Below, one piece after another: positions 1 through 8,448 of a stretch of DNA of 57,715 bases; the first letter of the stretch is position 1; every line of letters begins with the position of its first letter. This DNA comes from Chitinophaga pinensis (lineage in GTDB: Bacteria; Bacteroidota; Bacteroidia; UBA4408), in NCBI GenBank assembly GCA_945872355.1, contig CAMBZU010000010.1, positions 1 through 57,715 of the forward strand, in the 5' to 3' direction. The position numbers and the translations under genes were made by a program. Under the pieces are notes generated by a model, which was given only the letters and a program-made list of their open reading frames with translations, was not told the origin of the DNA and did no database searches.

Positions 1-680
1 TCAAGCAGTCTGTAACCAATGTTTCCTTGTAGTTTTTTAGTAAAGCTATACCTACCAGACAATGAAATGTCAATGGCTCTGCCTTTACTTGCCGCCAAAC
101 CTTCTCCAAAAAAATCGACACCCATTTTTTGAGATATATTCCAATTGGCTAAAAGGTTAATGAGAGGAACGAAGCCAATACTAAAATTTCCACTTAATTG
201 CGCTGTATTCTGCAACGAGAAACCTGCATCTCTAATTTTTGCAGACAAACCAAAACCAAATTTAAAATTGTCTTTACTTATTATTATTCTGTTATAGGTA
301 AAGCGATACGAATTAAATTTGTAAACAGCTTCTAATGGTAAGTTAGCTTTAAAAATTTTTCTATCAAATAGTATATCCTTTTCTATTGTTCCTGTTTCTA
401 CAATTTTTAAGGGAGCATAAAGAAATGAAAAATGATTTTTTTCATTTAACATAAAACCAGCTCGCAATCTTAAAAATGGACTAACTGGCGTTTGAAAATC
501 ATTTTTAAGAGAAAATAACGTGCCATTTGTACCGCTGCGAATATCATTAATAACTGTAAAGAATGCTCCTGATTCAAGATTAACGAAAGTTTGCGCATTG
601 GCAAACAAATTGAAACTCAAACAAATAAAAAGAATCCAATATCTTGACTGAAAAACAAGCTTAGAAATTAAGTGATTCAT
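1..680 (-). CDS. Outer-membrane beta-barrel protein, C-terminus cut by window edge
   Basis: Reading leftward from an ATG at 678-680, the frame stays open to base 1 (about 226 codons), so the 3' end lies outside the window. The product starts with a signal peptide (hydrophobic core followed by a cut near ANA-QT). It then shows alternating polar and aromatic strands with frequent Phe, Tyr and Asn, the pattern of a Bacteroidota outer-membrane barrel. No catalytic motif is visible. A TACTTTTG -7 box lies at 720-727, giving a leader of about 33 nt. The specific family was not recognised; a structural porin-like or surface barrel role is inference. Confidence 0.75.
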   Translation of the reverse strand, partial: MNHLISKLVFQSRYWILFICLSFNLFANAQTFVNLESGAFFTVINDIRSGTNGTLFSLKNDFQTPVSPFLRLRAGFMLNEKNHFSFLYAPLKIVETGTIEKDILFDRKIFKANLPLEAVYKFNSYRFTYNRIIISKDNFKFGFGLSAKIRDAGFSLQNTAQLSGNFSIGFVPLINLLANWNISQKMGVDFFGEGLAASKGRAIDISLSGRYSFTKKLQGNIGYRLL

Positions 681-1013
681 ATTGCGTTCTTATTTCTTTG
701 AATTTTGAAAATTACACTTCAAAAGTAAAATAAATTTACATTGTTAGCATATTGCAGCCAATCCGGTAAAACGATATTAATTTGAAATAAAATTTGGAGT
801 CGTAAATTTCGCTCAGGCTATTACCACTAACTAAGTATTGGCGATGGATTCATTCACTTTGCCATAGCGATTAAGCAACGCCTACGGCAGAATTTGGATT
901 AAGTGCTTGAGATTGATGTAAAATACTTTGAGTAGATTTCTAATGCGATTTCTATTTGGGTTTAACACTATGCAGTCACTCAAAAAATTAGGAACTAAAT
1001 ATTAAAGAATCTA
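681..1013. other. Intergenic region with a repeat-like core
   Basis: This gap of 333 bases has no convincing gene. It holds the minus-strand promoter of the barrel gene (-7 box at 720-727). At 935-965 it has a sequence nearly identical to one at 18909-18934, apart from a 5-base insertion, which suggests a decayed dispersed repeat. No tRNA or terminator was seen. Confidence 0.6.
935..965. repeat. Dispersed repeat core, copy A
   Basis: ATTTCTAATGCGA, five extra bases, then ATTTGGGTTTAA. It is the partner of the copy at 18909-18934. Confidence 0.5.
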
Positions 1014-3008
1014 CTAACCTTTATTTTCTACAAAAAACATACTGATTTCGCCTTTACCCTTGGCCGCAATTTTACCTCGATATTCAAAATTAAAATATTG
1101 CTTAGTTAAATCGTAGGTTGTTTCAGAAACATTTACCTTGCCTACTTCACCACTACTTTCCATTCTGCTAGCAATATTCACAGTGTCGCCCCATATATCA
1201 TACGCAAATTTTTTAATCCCTACAATACCTGCAACCACTGGGCCAGAATGAATACCAATCCTAATTTCAAAAAACAACTTTCCTGCCTCCTGCTTGGCTT
1301 TTTTATAGTTTGCCATGTATTGTTGTAATTCCAGCGCAGCACGAATAACATCTTCGGCATGGGTATGATTAGAGGTTGGCAAGCCACCGGCTGCCATATA
1401 AGCATCGCCAATAGTTTTTATTTTTTCAACATTATACTTAATCATTATTTTGTCGAAAGCCGAAAAACATTCATTGATTTCGGCAACAAGTTCTTGTGGC
1501 GTAAACTGTTCTGAAAGCTGTGTAAATCCTTTAAAATCGGTAAACAACACAGTAACCATATCAATCAACTTTGACTCAGCATTACCCTTTAATTTGAGTT
1601 CCTCGGCAATGGTATAGGGTAAAATATTCAGCAATAATTCATCGCTAAGTAATTTCCCTTTTTTTATTTTGTTGCGCTGAAAGAAAATCACAATAGAAAA
1701 AATGAGGAACAAAGAGAAACCAACAATAAATAAGTTTCTGACAAGAATTTGGCGCTCCAATTGCTTTTTGGAAATCTCCTCTTTTTTGTTGTTAATTTCA
1801 TTAATATTGGCGAGTTCAATGCGGTTATTTACGGTTTGTTTTTCAATGAGTGTATTAATTTCTTCCTGGCTTGTTGAATCGTTTATTGCTGACAATAGTT
1901 GATAGCCTTCAACCGCCTCTTTTAGCATTCCTGCTTCGTAAAATACTTTAGGGTAGCGACTTAAAACATAGTCGCGATATTCCTTAATCTTAAGATGATT
2001 GGGAGAGTATATAGCAAGATAGGCCAATGCTGCGGCCTTTTTATTTTCTTTTAAAATTGAAAGTATATTGATTAGCTCCACCAGCTCATCAGCGTCTAAA
2101 TAAGCCTTCTTTTCAGCTATGTAAACATTACTTTCAGATTGCTTTGATTCAAACATAATCGGATGATTCATAAAGTAAAGCGCACTATCTCTATTGCCTA
2201 AATGAGCATAAGAATTTGCCATATAACTATATAATTTTCTTACGTAATTTTTGTTAGCATCATCCTCAATTTTAAATTCGGAAGTAATTTTATTAAAAGC
2301 GCGCTTTGTAACCCCGATTGCTTTTGACCATTCTTTTAGGCGTATGAGCGCCATGGTATTCACTTTATAATCATCAAATATATTTGCTTGCTGATTAGGA
2401 TATTTTTCATAATAGGCAATCCGCTTTCCTCCTAAAACTTGAGCTTCTTGAATAAGTGCAGGACTATTTTTAATGCATCCATACATATATAATTTCCAAA
2501 CAAGGAAACTGCAATAAAACATTTGATGGGCATATGACATGTTTTTGCATTGCAATTTATAACGTAAACGCATATATTTTAGCGCATCATCGAGCATGTT
2601 TGACTCCTCATAAATAGTAACAAACAAATTACAAATATTGATAAGAAGTACATCGTTTTTCAAAAGCTTGTACTTTTTTTCAAAGGTGTTGGCACAATAA
2701 ATTGCCTTTCCTATTTGTTTTGATTGAAGATACTTTTTGCAATCAACATAACAGATAAAATATTCGTCTCTTATCGATATTTCTTCTCTTTCTTGGGATT
2801 CAAGTATTTTTTTTACCTGCTCCCACTCTTGAAATGATACAACTTGAGTCCCCAATTTGTGATCTCCCCTGAGCTTCAATACTAGATCATCCAGATAAAT
2901 TGTATCATTCAATATTGAAGATTTATTTGCATTGACCCTTTCAGTTTGCGCAAAAGAAAAGTTTGAAGCAATGAAAAATATAGAGATAATTAAAAGCGCT
3001 TTTTTCAA
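1014..3008 (-). CDS. Membrane-bound class III adenylate cyclase with helical-repeat sensor region
   Basis: The protein makes cAMP from ATP at the inner face of the membrane. It has a signal sequence (1-21), a long periplasmic helical region resembling TPRs (about 60-370), a coiled coil (about 385-420), one membrane segment (421-444) and a C-terminal class III cyclase domain (about 481-650). Both metal-binding aspartates are present (D491 and D535). K531 and D604 are the pair that selects adenine over guanine, and N611 and R615 complete the catalytic site, so a homodimeric adenylate cyclase is expected. The start is TTG at 3006-3008; no ATG precedes the signal peptide in frame. A TAATTTTG -7 box is at 3059-3066. 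The stimulus sensed is unknown. Confidence 0.9.
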   Translation of the reverse strand: MKKALLIISIFFIASNFSFAQTERVNANKSSILNDTIYLDDLVLKLRGDHKLGTQVVSFQEWEQVKKILESQEREEISIRDEYFICYVDCKKYLQSKQIGKAIYCANTFEKKYKLLKNDVLLINICNLFVTIYEESNMLDDALKYMRLRYKLQCKNMSYAHQMFYCSFLVWKLYMYGCIKNSPALIQEAQVLGGKRIAYYEKYPNQQANIFDDYKVNTMALIRLKEWSKAIGVTKRAFNKITSEFKIEDDANKNYVRKLYSYMANSYAHLGNRDSALYFMNHPIMFESKQSESNVYIAEKKAYLDADELVELINILSILKENKKAAALAYLAIYSPNHLKIKEYRDYVLSRYPKVFYEAGMLKEAVEGYQLLSAINDSTSQEEINTLIEKQTVNNRIELANINEINNKKEEISKKQLERQILVRNLFIVGFSLFLIFSIVIFFQRNKIKKGKLLSDELLLNILPYTIAEELKLKGNAESKLIDMVTVLFTDFKGFTQLSEQFTPQELVAEINECFSAFDKIMIKYNVEKIKTIGDAYMAAGGLPTSNHTHAEDVIRAALELQQYMANYKKAKQEAGKLFFEIRIGIHSGPVVAGIVGIKKFAYDIWGDTVNIASRMESSGEVGKVNVSETTYDLTKQYFNFEYRGKIAAKGKGEISMFFVENKG

Positions 3009-3058
3009 GGTATTACTTTGTTATCGATGATAATATTTATTGAATGAATAGATAAGTT

Positions 3059-3066
3059 CAAAATTA
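3059..3066 (-). promoter_or_regulatory. Candidate -7 box of the adenylate cyclase gene
   Basis: On the minus strand this reads TAATTTTG, matching the Bacteroidota -7 consensus TAnnTTTG. The leader would be about 44 nt. No good TTG -33 element is seen at the usual distance. Confidence 0.4.
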
Positions 3067-3181
3067 CATTAATTAATAAGAAATTAATGACGAGTTGTAT
3101 GAACTTTTTATAACCATCTATAATTCTATTGAGCAAATATATAAATTTCATCTCTGCAAAATGCTGCATTGGAATTTGAGC

Positions 3182-3213
3182 AAAAAAAAGCCTGCAACAT
3201 TGATGCTGCAGGC
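3182..3213 (-). terminator. Rho-independent terminator after dnaK
   Basis: On the minus strand a 7-bp stem (GCCTGCA pairing with TGCAGGC, at 3207-3213 and 3190-3196) with a 10-base loop is followed by eight T residues (3182-3189). It lies 23 bases past the dnaK stop codon, as expected for an intrinsic terminator. Confidence 0.85.
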
Positions 3214-3235
3214 GATTAAACAACCAAACAAAAAA

Positions 3236-5140
3236 TTATTTACTTTCTTTTACTTCTTCAAAGTCAACATCAGTTGCTTCACCATTTCCTGAAGCATTTG
3301 CATTTTGATTTGCATTAGCATCAGCACCTTGCTCACCACCCGCTTTATACATATCTTCAGAAGCAGCTTGCCATGCAGCATTTAAGCGTTCCATAGCACT
3401 ATCAATACCTGCAATATTTCTTTCAGCATGCGCAGCTTTTAATTCCGTAAAGCTCGATTCAATGGCTTGTTTTTTATCGGCCGGAATCTTATCTCCAAAC
3501 TCTTTCAATTGCTTTTCTGTTTGGAAAACCAATGCATCAGCAGCGTTAATTTTATCTGCTTCTTCTTTTGTTTTACGATCACTTTCAGCATTGGCCTCAG
3601 CTTCTGCTTTCATTTTTTTAATATCATCATCACTTAAACCCGACGATGCTTCAATTCTTATTTGTTGTGATTTTCCTGTTGCTTTATCTTTAGCTGAAAC
3701 ATGTAAGATACCGTTAGCATCTATATCAAAAGTTACTTCAATTTGAGGTACGCCTCTTGGTGCTGGCGGTAAACCATCTAAGTGAAATCTTCCAATAGTA
3801 CGATTTTGTGTGGCCATAGGACGCTCACCTTGTAAAATGTGTATTTCAACTGAAGGTTGACTATCGCTAGCTGTACTAAATGTTTCGCTCTTTTTAGCTG
3901 GAATAGTTGTATTCGATTCAATCAACTTAGTCATTACACCGCCCATAGTTTCTATACCTAGACTTAAAGGTGTAACATCTAATAACAACACATCTTTAAT
4001 TTCGCCAGTTAATACACCACCTTGAATAGCTGCTCCAACTGCAACAACTTCATCAGGATTTACACCTTTTGAGGGTGATTTTCCGAAAAACTTTTCAACC
4101 GCTTCTTGCACTGCAGGAATTCTTGTAGAACCTCCAACTAAGATTACTTCATTGATATCATTTACAGTTAATCCCGCATTTTTTAGTGCAGATTTACAAG
4201 GCTCAATGGTTCTTTTTACTAAATCATCAACCAACTGTTCAAATTTAGCTTTGCTTAAACTTCTTACCAAATGCTTTGGAATACCATCAACTGGCATTAT
4301 ATAAGGCAAGTTAATTTCGCTTGATGTTGTGCTTGACAATTCTATTTTAGCTTTTTCAGCAGCTTCCTTTAAACGTTGCAAAGCCATTGGGTCTTTACTA
4401 ATATCTAAACCACCATTTTCATTTTTGAATTCTTGAACCAACCAATCAATAATTTTTTGGTCAAAGTCATCACCACCTAAATGCGTATCACCATCAGTAG
4501 ATTTTACCTCAAATACACCATCGCCTAATTCAAGTACCGAAACGTCATGTGTTCCACCACCGCAATCAAAAACAACAATTTTCATATCGATGTTTTTCTT
4601 ATCTAAACCATAAGCTAAAGCTGCAGCAGTTGGCTCATTGATAATACGTTTAACATTTAAACCAGCTATTTCACCAGCTTCTTTAGTAGCTTGACGCTGA
4701 GCATCGTTAAAGTATGCAGGAACGGTAATAACAGCATCGGTAACAGTTGTACCTAAATAATCCTCAGCTGTTTTCTTCATTTTTTGAAGAATGATTGCAG
4801 AAATTTCTTGTGGGGTATATAATCTGCCATCTATGTCAACTCTTGGTGTGTTATTGTCACCTTTTTTAACTTTGTATGGCACTCTTCCAATCTCAGTTGA
4901 TACTTTATCGAAAGATTCACCCATAAAACGCTTAATTGAATAAACTGTTTTTGTAGGATTTGTAATTGCTTGACGTTTTGCAGGATCACCTACTTTACGT
5001 TCTCCATTTTCTATAAAGGCTACAACAGATGGTGTTGTTCTTTTGCCTTCACTGTTAGGTATTACTACCGGTTCGTTACCTTCCATAACTGAAACGCAGG
5101 AGTTGGTAGTACCTAAGTCTATTCCTATAATTTTACCCAT
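3236..5140 (-). CDS. dnaK: Chaperone protein DnaK (Hsp70)
   Basis: Cytoplasmic ATP-dependent chaperone that binds exposed hydrophobic segments with DnaJ and GrpE. At 634 residues it is of normal length. The first Hsp70 signature, [12 protein letters not shown], is at 5-16. The second lies around 191-205 and reads [11 protein letters not shown], with Cys and His in place of the usual Leu and Phe. The third is VGGSTRIP near 338. A Gly/Asn/Ala-rich linker leads to an acidic tail ending DFEEVKESK. No dnaJ, grpE or hrcA gene is nearby and no CIRCE repeat was seen upstream. A terminator at 3182-3213 suggests the gene ends its transcript. The start ATG at 5138-5140 fits the family. Confidence 0.98.
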   Translation of the reverse strand: MGKIIGIDLGTTNSCVSVMEGNEPVVIPNSEGKRTTPSVVAFIENGERKVGDPAKRQAITNPTKTVYSIKRFMGESFDKVSTEIGRVPYKVKKGDNNTPRVDIDGRLYTPQEISAIILQKMKKTAEDYLGTTVTDAVITVPAYFNDAQRQATKEAGEIAGLNVKRIINEPTAAALAYGLDKKNIDMKIVVFDCGGGTHDVSVLELGDGVFEVKSTDGDTHLGGDDFDQKIIDWLVQEFKNENGGLDISKDPMALQRLKEAAEKAKIELSSTTSSEINLPYIMPVDGIPKHLVRSLSKAKFEQLVDDLVKRTIEPCKSALKNAGLTVNDINEVILVGGSTRIPAVQEAVEKFFGKSPSKGVNPDEVVAVGAAIQGGVLTGEIKDVLLLDVTPLSLGIETMGGVMTKLIESNTTIPAKKSETFSTASDSQPSVEIHILQGERPMATQNRTIGRFHLDGLPPAPRGVPQIEVTFDIDANGILHVSAKDKATGKSQQIRIEASSGLSDDDIKKMKAEAEANAESDRKTKEEADKINAADALVFQTEKQLKEFGDKIPADKKQAIESSFTELKAAHAERNIAGIDSAMERLNAAWQAASEDMYKAGGEQGADANANQNANASGNGEATDVDFEEVKESK

Positions 5141-5311
5141 GATTTATTTTGTTTTATTAATTGTTACTATTTTTTTTTAACGATTGCTAATAGTCAATGA
5201 TTATGCCATAAGCCAAACCAACAAAATGTTGTGTAAATGTGACATAAAAGAAAAATCCAACCTGCTATCTTAGCAAATTGGCTGACAAAAAGACATTTTA
5301 ACCTACTTTTA

Positions 5312-6322
5312 TTAAGGTTTAATAAAACCTAAATCGTTAGTATATTTTCCGTTCACAATTTCATTAATGGTATTGGCATTGAACGGTTTTTGAATACCAT
5401 ATGAAGTAACGCGTGTATTAAAAATACCAATCCCATTTTGAATGTTTGTATAAATAGGCTTCTCTTGAAAATTACTTGAATACGGTGCATTCAAATCTTT
5501 ATAAATTTGAAAATCTTCTCCTGCTGCAGTAACAAATATTTGACCTCTCCAAGCAATTCTTTTATAGGAGTTATCTGAAAAACAAACTGATTTTACTGAT
5601 TTTAAAAAGGCAAAAAAATCTTCCCCTTTTATTGATTTTTTCACTGGAACACCACCTTCAGTTGTTGGAGTATATTGAGGCGTAAAAGCCCAGTCGACAG
5701 ATTTATAAAGTGTATCGCTGCCAGGTTTAAACTCCTTGTAATGAAATCTAAAAGTAAGTTCATAAATTTTACCGTTTTTTTGACTTGTCCATTCAATAGA
5801 ATTGTTAGGTGTATATTTATTATCTGAACCTACAAATGAATATGCCGACCCACCTTGTGGGATATTGATATTATTGATAATTCCAGTTGAAGATTCAGCC
5901 TTATACCCTGTTTTTTTGTTTTCTATTTTTAACTTATAGTTCAAGTCTTTTTGCAATGGTTCTCTAGTAATATATATAATGTTATTTTGCTTAGAGAAAT
6001 TGCCATCACTTTCAGTGCTTATCATTGTAGTATCGAGCACCAAACTGCCTAAGAATTGACTGCCATTATATTTTTCCAATATAATATTCATATCGGCAGG
6101 TACAAAATTGTTAGAGTCAGGATTTTGTGCCATAACATACGCATCGCCCTTGCCTAAAAACACCTTATTAATTTTAATATACTGAATCGATTGAGATACA
6201 TCTAAAAGTCCGTAAACAACTGCAATTTCTTTGTATGGTGCTATCACATCAACATCTGTTTTACAAGAATAAAACAAGGTAGAAAAAACGAAAGCTAATG
6301 CTGTTAAATATTTAAATTTCAT
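5312..6322 (-). CDS. Outer-membrane lipoprotein, family unclear (DUF4249-like)
   Basis: A 336-residue protein with a lipoprotein signal peptide: charged start, hydrophobic stretch, then a lipobox-like FYSC with the lipidated Cys at residue 20. The mature part is beta-rich, and a segment after residue 30 (VVYGLLDVSQ onward) resembles DUF4249 surface lipoproteins of Bacteroidota, but I cannot confirm the family. No enzyme motif is seen. It follows the M28 peptidase gene by 29 bases on the same strand and probably shares its transcript. The function is unknown. Confidence 0.7.
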   Translation of the reverse strand: MKFKYLTALAFVFSTLFYSCKTDVDVIAPYKEIAVVYGLLDVSQSIQYIKINKVFLGKGDAYVMAQNPDSNNFVPADMNIILEKYNGSQFLGSLVLDTTMISTESDGNFSKQNNIIYITREPLQKDLNYKLKIENKKTGYKAESSTGIINNINIPQGGSAYSFVGSDNKYTPNNSIEWTSQKNGKIYELTFRFHYKEFKPGSDTLYKSVDWAFTPQYTPTTEGGVPVKKSIKGEDFFAFLKSVKSVCFSDNSYKRIAWRGQIFVTAAGEDFQIYKDLNAPYSSNFQEKPIYTNIQNGIGIFNTRVTSYGIQKPFNANTINEIVNGKYTNDLGFIKP

Positions 6323-6351
6323 GTTAATTTTAAAGTTGCGAAGTTAATAAA

Positions 6352-7734
6352 TTAATGAAACTCAGTATTGTCAATTAAATATATTAAAGCAGCCAAAGCA
6401 GCAGCGCCTAATTCTAGTTCTCTTTTATTCACTTTATCAAAGGTATCATCGGCTGTATGATGATAATCGAAATAACGTTGAGAATCTGGAATTAACTCTG
6501 CGATAGGGACGCCTTGATCAGCTAGAGGAGAGATATCAGCACCTCCACCCTTACCATCAAAATCATAAAGATCATAAGGCAGTAGTAGAGGTTTATAATT
6601 TTGGACTGAATTCATAAACCATTGTGGCGCCTCAAAACTAAACCCACGCGGACTAAAACCACCCGCATCAGATTCAATTGCTGCAATGTGCGTTTCCTTT
6701 TTTAATTTTGCTTGCTTGGCATATTCTTTTCCACCTCTTAAACCATTTTCCTCATTCATAAAAAGTACTGCTCTTATGCTATGTTTAGGTTTGTAGCCAA
6801 TGGCATTAAAAATCCTCAACACTTCCATACTCTGCACACATCCTGCACCATCATCATGCGCTCCACTCCCATTATCCCAAGCATCTAAATGTCCGCCAAC
6901 AACAATATATTCATTAGGTTTTTCTATTCCTTTTTTTTCACCTATAACATTGTATGATTCAGCATCTGGCAGTGTTTCACAATTTGTTTTAATAAACATT
7001 TTGGCTGTTTTATTAGCTTTTATAAGTGCGCTTAATAGCTCTGCTCCTTCTGTACTGATGGCAACAGCTGGAATTTTAGGTAAACTATCAACGTATGACA
7101 TAGAGCCAGTGTGAGGAAATTTATCTATTTTTAATCCCATAGAACGCGTAACCGTGGCCAAAGCTCCATATTTAGCAGCATTCATGGCGCCTGCCCATCT
7201 CTGATTAACTGCTTTCCCGTAAGCATTAAAAGTATGAATATGCGTAGGCTCCATTGGGCGATTGTAAAATACAATTTTGCCTTTAATTTTTTCAGTTCCT
7301 AATTTTTCAAGCTCTTCAAAATTCATTACTTCAATCACTTCTGCTTCAATACCTTCAATAGGCGTGGCTACTGATCCACCTAAAGCACAAATTTGTGTTT
7401 CTTGTTTAGCACCAGTTTTTGGATTAATAATTAAGCCTTGTTCTTTATCACCTCTCACCCAATGTGGCACAAACACTGCTTGAAGTTCTACCCTATCTAT
7501 TTTTAACCCTTCCATAACCGCTTTACCCCAATTAACGGCTTTAGCCGCTTGTGGCGAGCCACTTAATCTGCCACCAATGTTTGAGCACAAATAAGATAAA
7601 TTCTGATAACATTCGCTATGCGTTAAAACCTCATCATAAATTTTACGGATCATCACTGAGTCAGCATTTTGTGCTTGTATGGTGTTTAATAAACTTAAGC
7701 AAAAAAGTAAAATAAGTTTTAGGATATGGTTCAT
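6352..7734 (-). CDS. Secreted M28-family zinc aminopeptidase
   Basis: Zinc peptidase of family M28, exported by a signal peptide (hydrophobic core, cut near IQA-QN). An upstream in-frame ATG would give 469 residues, but the ATG at 7732-7734 is preferred: it starts directly with the signal peptide and overlaps the previous stop codon in a TCAT (ATGA) arrangement that suggests translational coupling. In the numbering of the longer form the metal ligands are H291 in GGHLDAW, D303 or D304 in AHDDGAG, E338 with catalytic E337 in NEEN, D365 in ESDAG and H435 in YHHTADD. A protease-associated-like insert covers about 120-250. The likely role is periplasmic or outer-surface peptide trimming. Confidence 0.92.
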   Translation of the reverse strand: MNHILKLILLFCLSLLNTIQAQNADSVMIRKIYDEVLTHSECYQNLSYLCSNIGGRLSGSPQAAKAVNWGKAVMEGLKIDRVELQAVFVPHWVRGDKEQGLIINPKTGAKQETQICALGGSVATPIEGIEAEVIEVMNFEELEKLGTEKIKGKIVFYNRPMEPTHIHTFNAYGKAVNQRWAGAMNAAKYGALATVTRSMGLKIDKFPHTGSMSYVDSLPKIPAVAISTEGAELLSALIKANKTAKMFIKTNCETLPDAESYNVIGEKKGIEKPNEYIVVGGHLDAWDNGSGAHDDGAGCVQSMEVLRIFNAIGYKPKHSIRAVLFMNEENGLRGGKEYAKQAKLKKETHIAAIESDAGGFSPRGFSFEAPQWFMNSVQNYKPLLLPYDLYDFDGKGGGADISPLADQGVPIAELIPDSQRYFDYHHTADDTFDKVNKRELELGAAALAALIYLIDNTEFH

Positions 7735-8423
7735 GAAAGTTGTTTTAAAAATGTATTCCAAAGATTATCTTCAGGTGGATTAGCTTCGATATTAATAATT
7801 TCTTTTTTTACCGGGTGCATAAAATGAATGCTTCTGGCATGTAAATGAATTGAAGCATTTTCGTTACTTCTGTCTGCACCATATTTTAAATCGCCCTTTA
7901 TAGGGCAACCAATAGCCGACAATTGTGCTCTAATTTGATGGTGCCTTCCCGTGTGCGGATTCACTTCTAACAAAAAATATTTTTCGGAACTGGCTATAAT
8001 TTTATACTCTAAAACACTCGCTAAACTATTTTTTACTTGATTAACATGTGCTTTTGATTTATTCTTGATTTCATTTTTTAGTAAAAAATGCTCCAGTTTT
8101 CCAAAAGTTTGAGGGGGTTTATTTTTTACTACAGCCCAATATGTTTTGGTTATTTCTTTCTTCTGAAACATCTCATTTAACCGCGCCAATGCCTTGCTTG
8201 TTTTAGCAAAAATTACTATCCCACTTACGGGTCTATCTATACGATGCACCGTTCCTAAATACACCTCCCCTGGTTTATTTGCAGTTTCCTTAATATATTG
8301 TTTTACATAATCACTCAATGGCGCATCGCCAGTTTTATCGCCTTGTACAATATCGCCTGGCTTTTTGTTTATAGCAATAATATGATTGTCTTCATACAAA
8401 ACTTCTGGGTGTTTTAACATCAT
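7731..8423 (-). CDS. RluA-family RNA pseudouridine synthase
   Basis: This enzyme isomerises uridine to pseudouridine in rRNA or tRNA. The family signature around residues 58-70 (HRIDRPVSG) contains catalytic D63, and the downstream motif NPHTGRHHQIRAQL is the conserved RNA-contact segment. At 230 residues it is the short form without an N-terminal S4 domain. The target base cannot be told from sequence. It is 25 bases downstream of the subtilisin gene, and its TGA overlaps the ATG of the M28 peptidase gene by 4 bases. Start codons at residues 1 and 2 are equally possible. Confidence 0.9.
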   Translation of the reverse strand: MMLKHPEVLYEDNHIIAINKKPGDIVQGDKTGDAPLSDYVKQYIKETANKPGEVYLGTVHRIDRPVSGIVIFAKTSKALARLNEMFQKKEITKTYWAVVKNKPPQTFGKLEHFLLKNEIKNKSKAHVNQVKNSLASVLEYKIIASSEKYFLLEVNPHTGRHHQIRAQLSAIGCPIKGDLKYGADRSNENASIHLHARSIHFMHPVKKEIINIEANPPEDNLWNTFLKQLS

Positions 8424-8448
8424 AAAAAATGCTTGGTTAATATCAAAA

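Noticed and set aside
3005..3223. Minus-strand 72-codon frame upstream of the cyclase
   Set aside because: It covers the dnaK terminator and the cyclase promoter region and has no protein-like features.
5141..5311. CIRCE element or heat-shock operator ahead of dnaK
   Set aside because: No matching inverted repeat and no convincing -7/-33 pair could be found.
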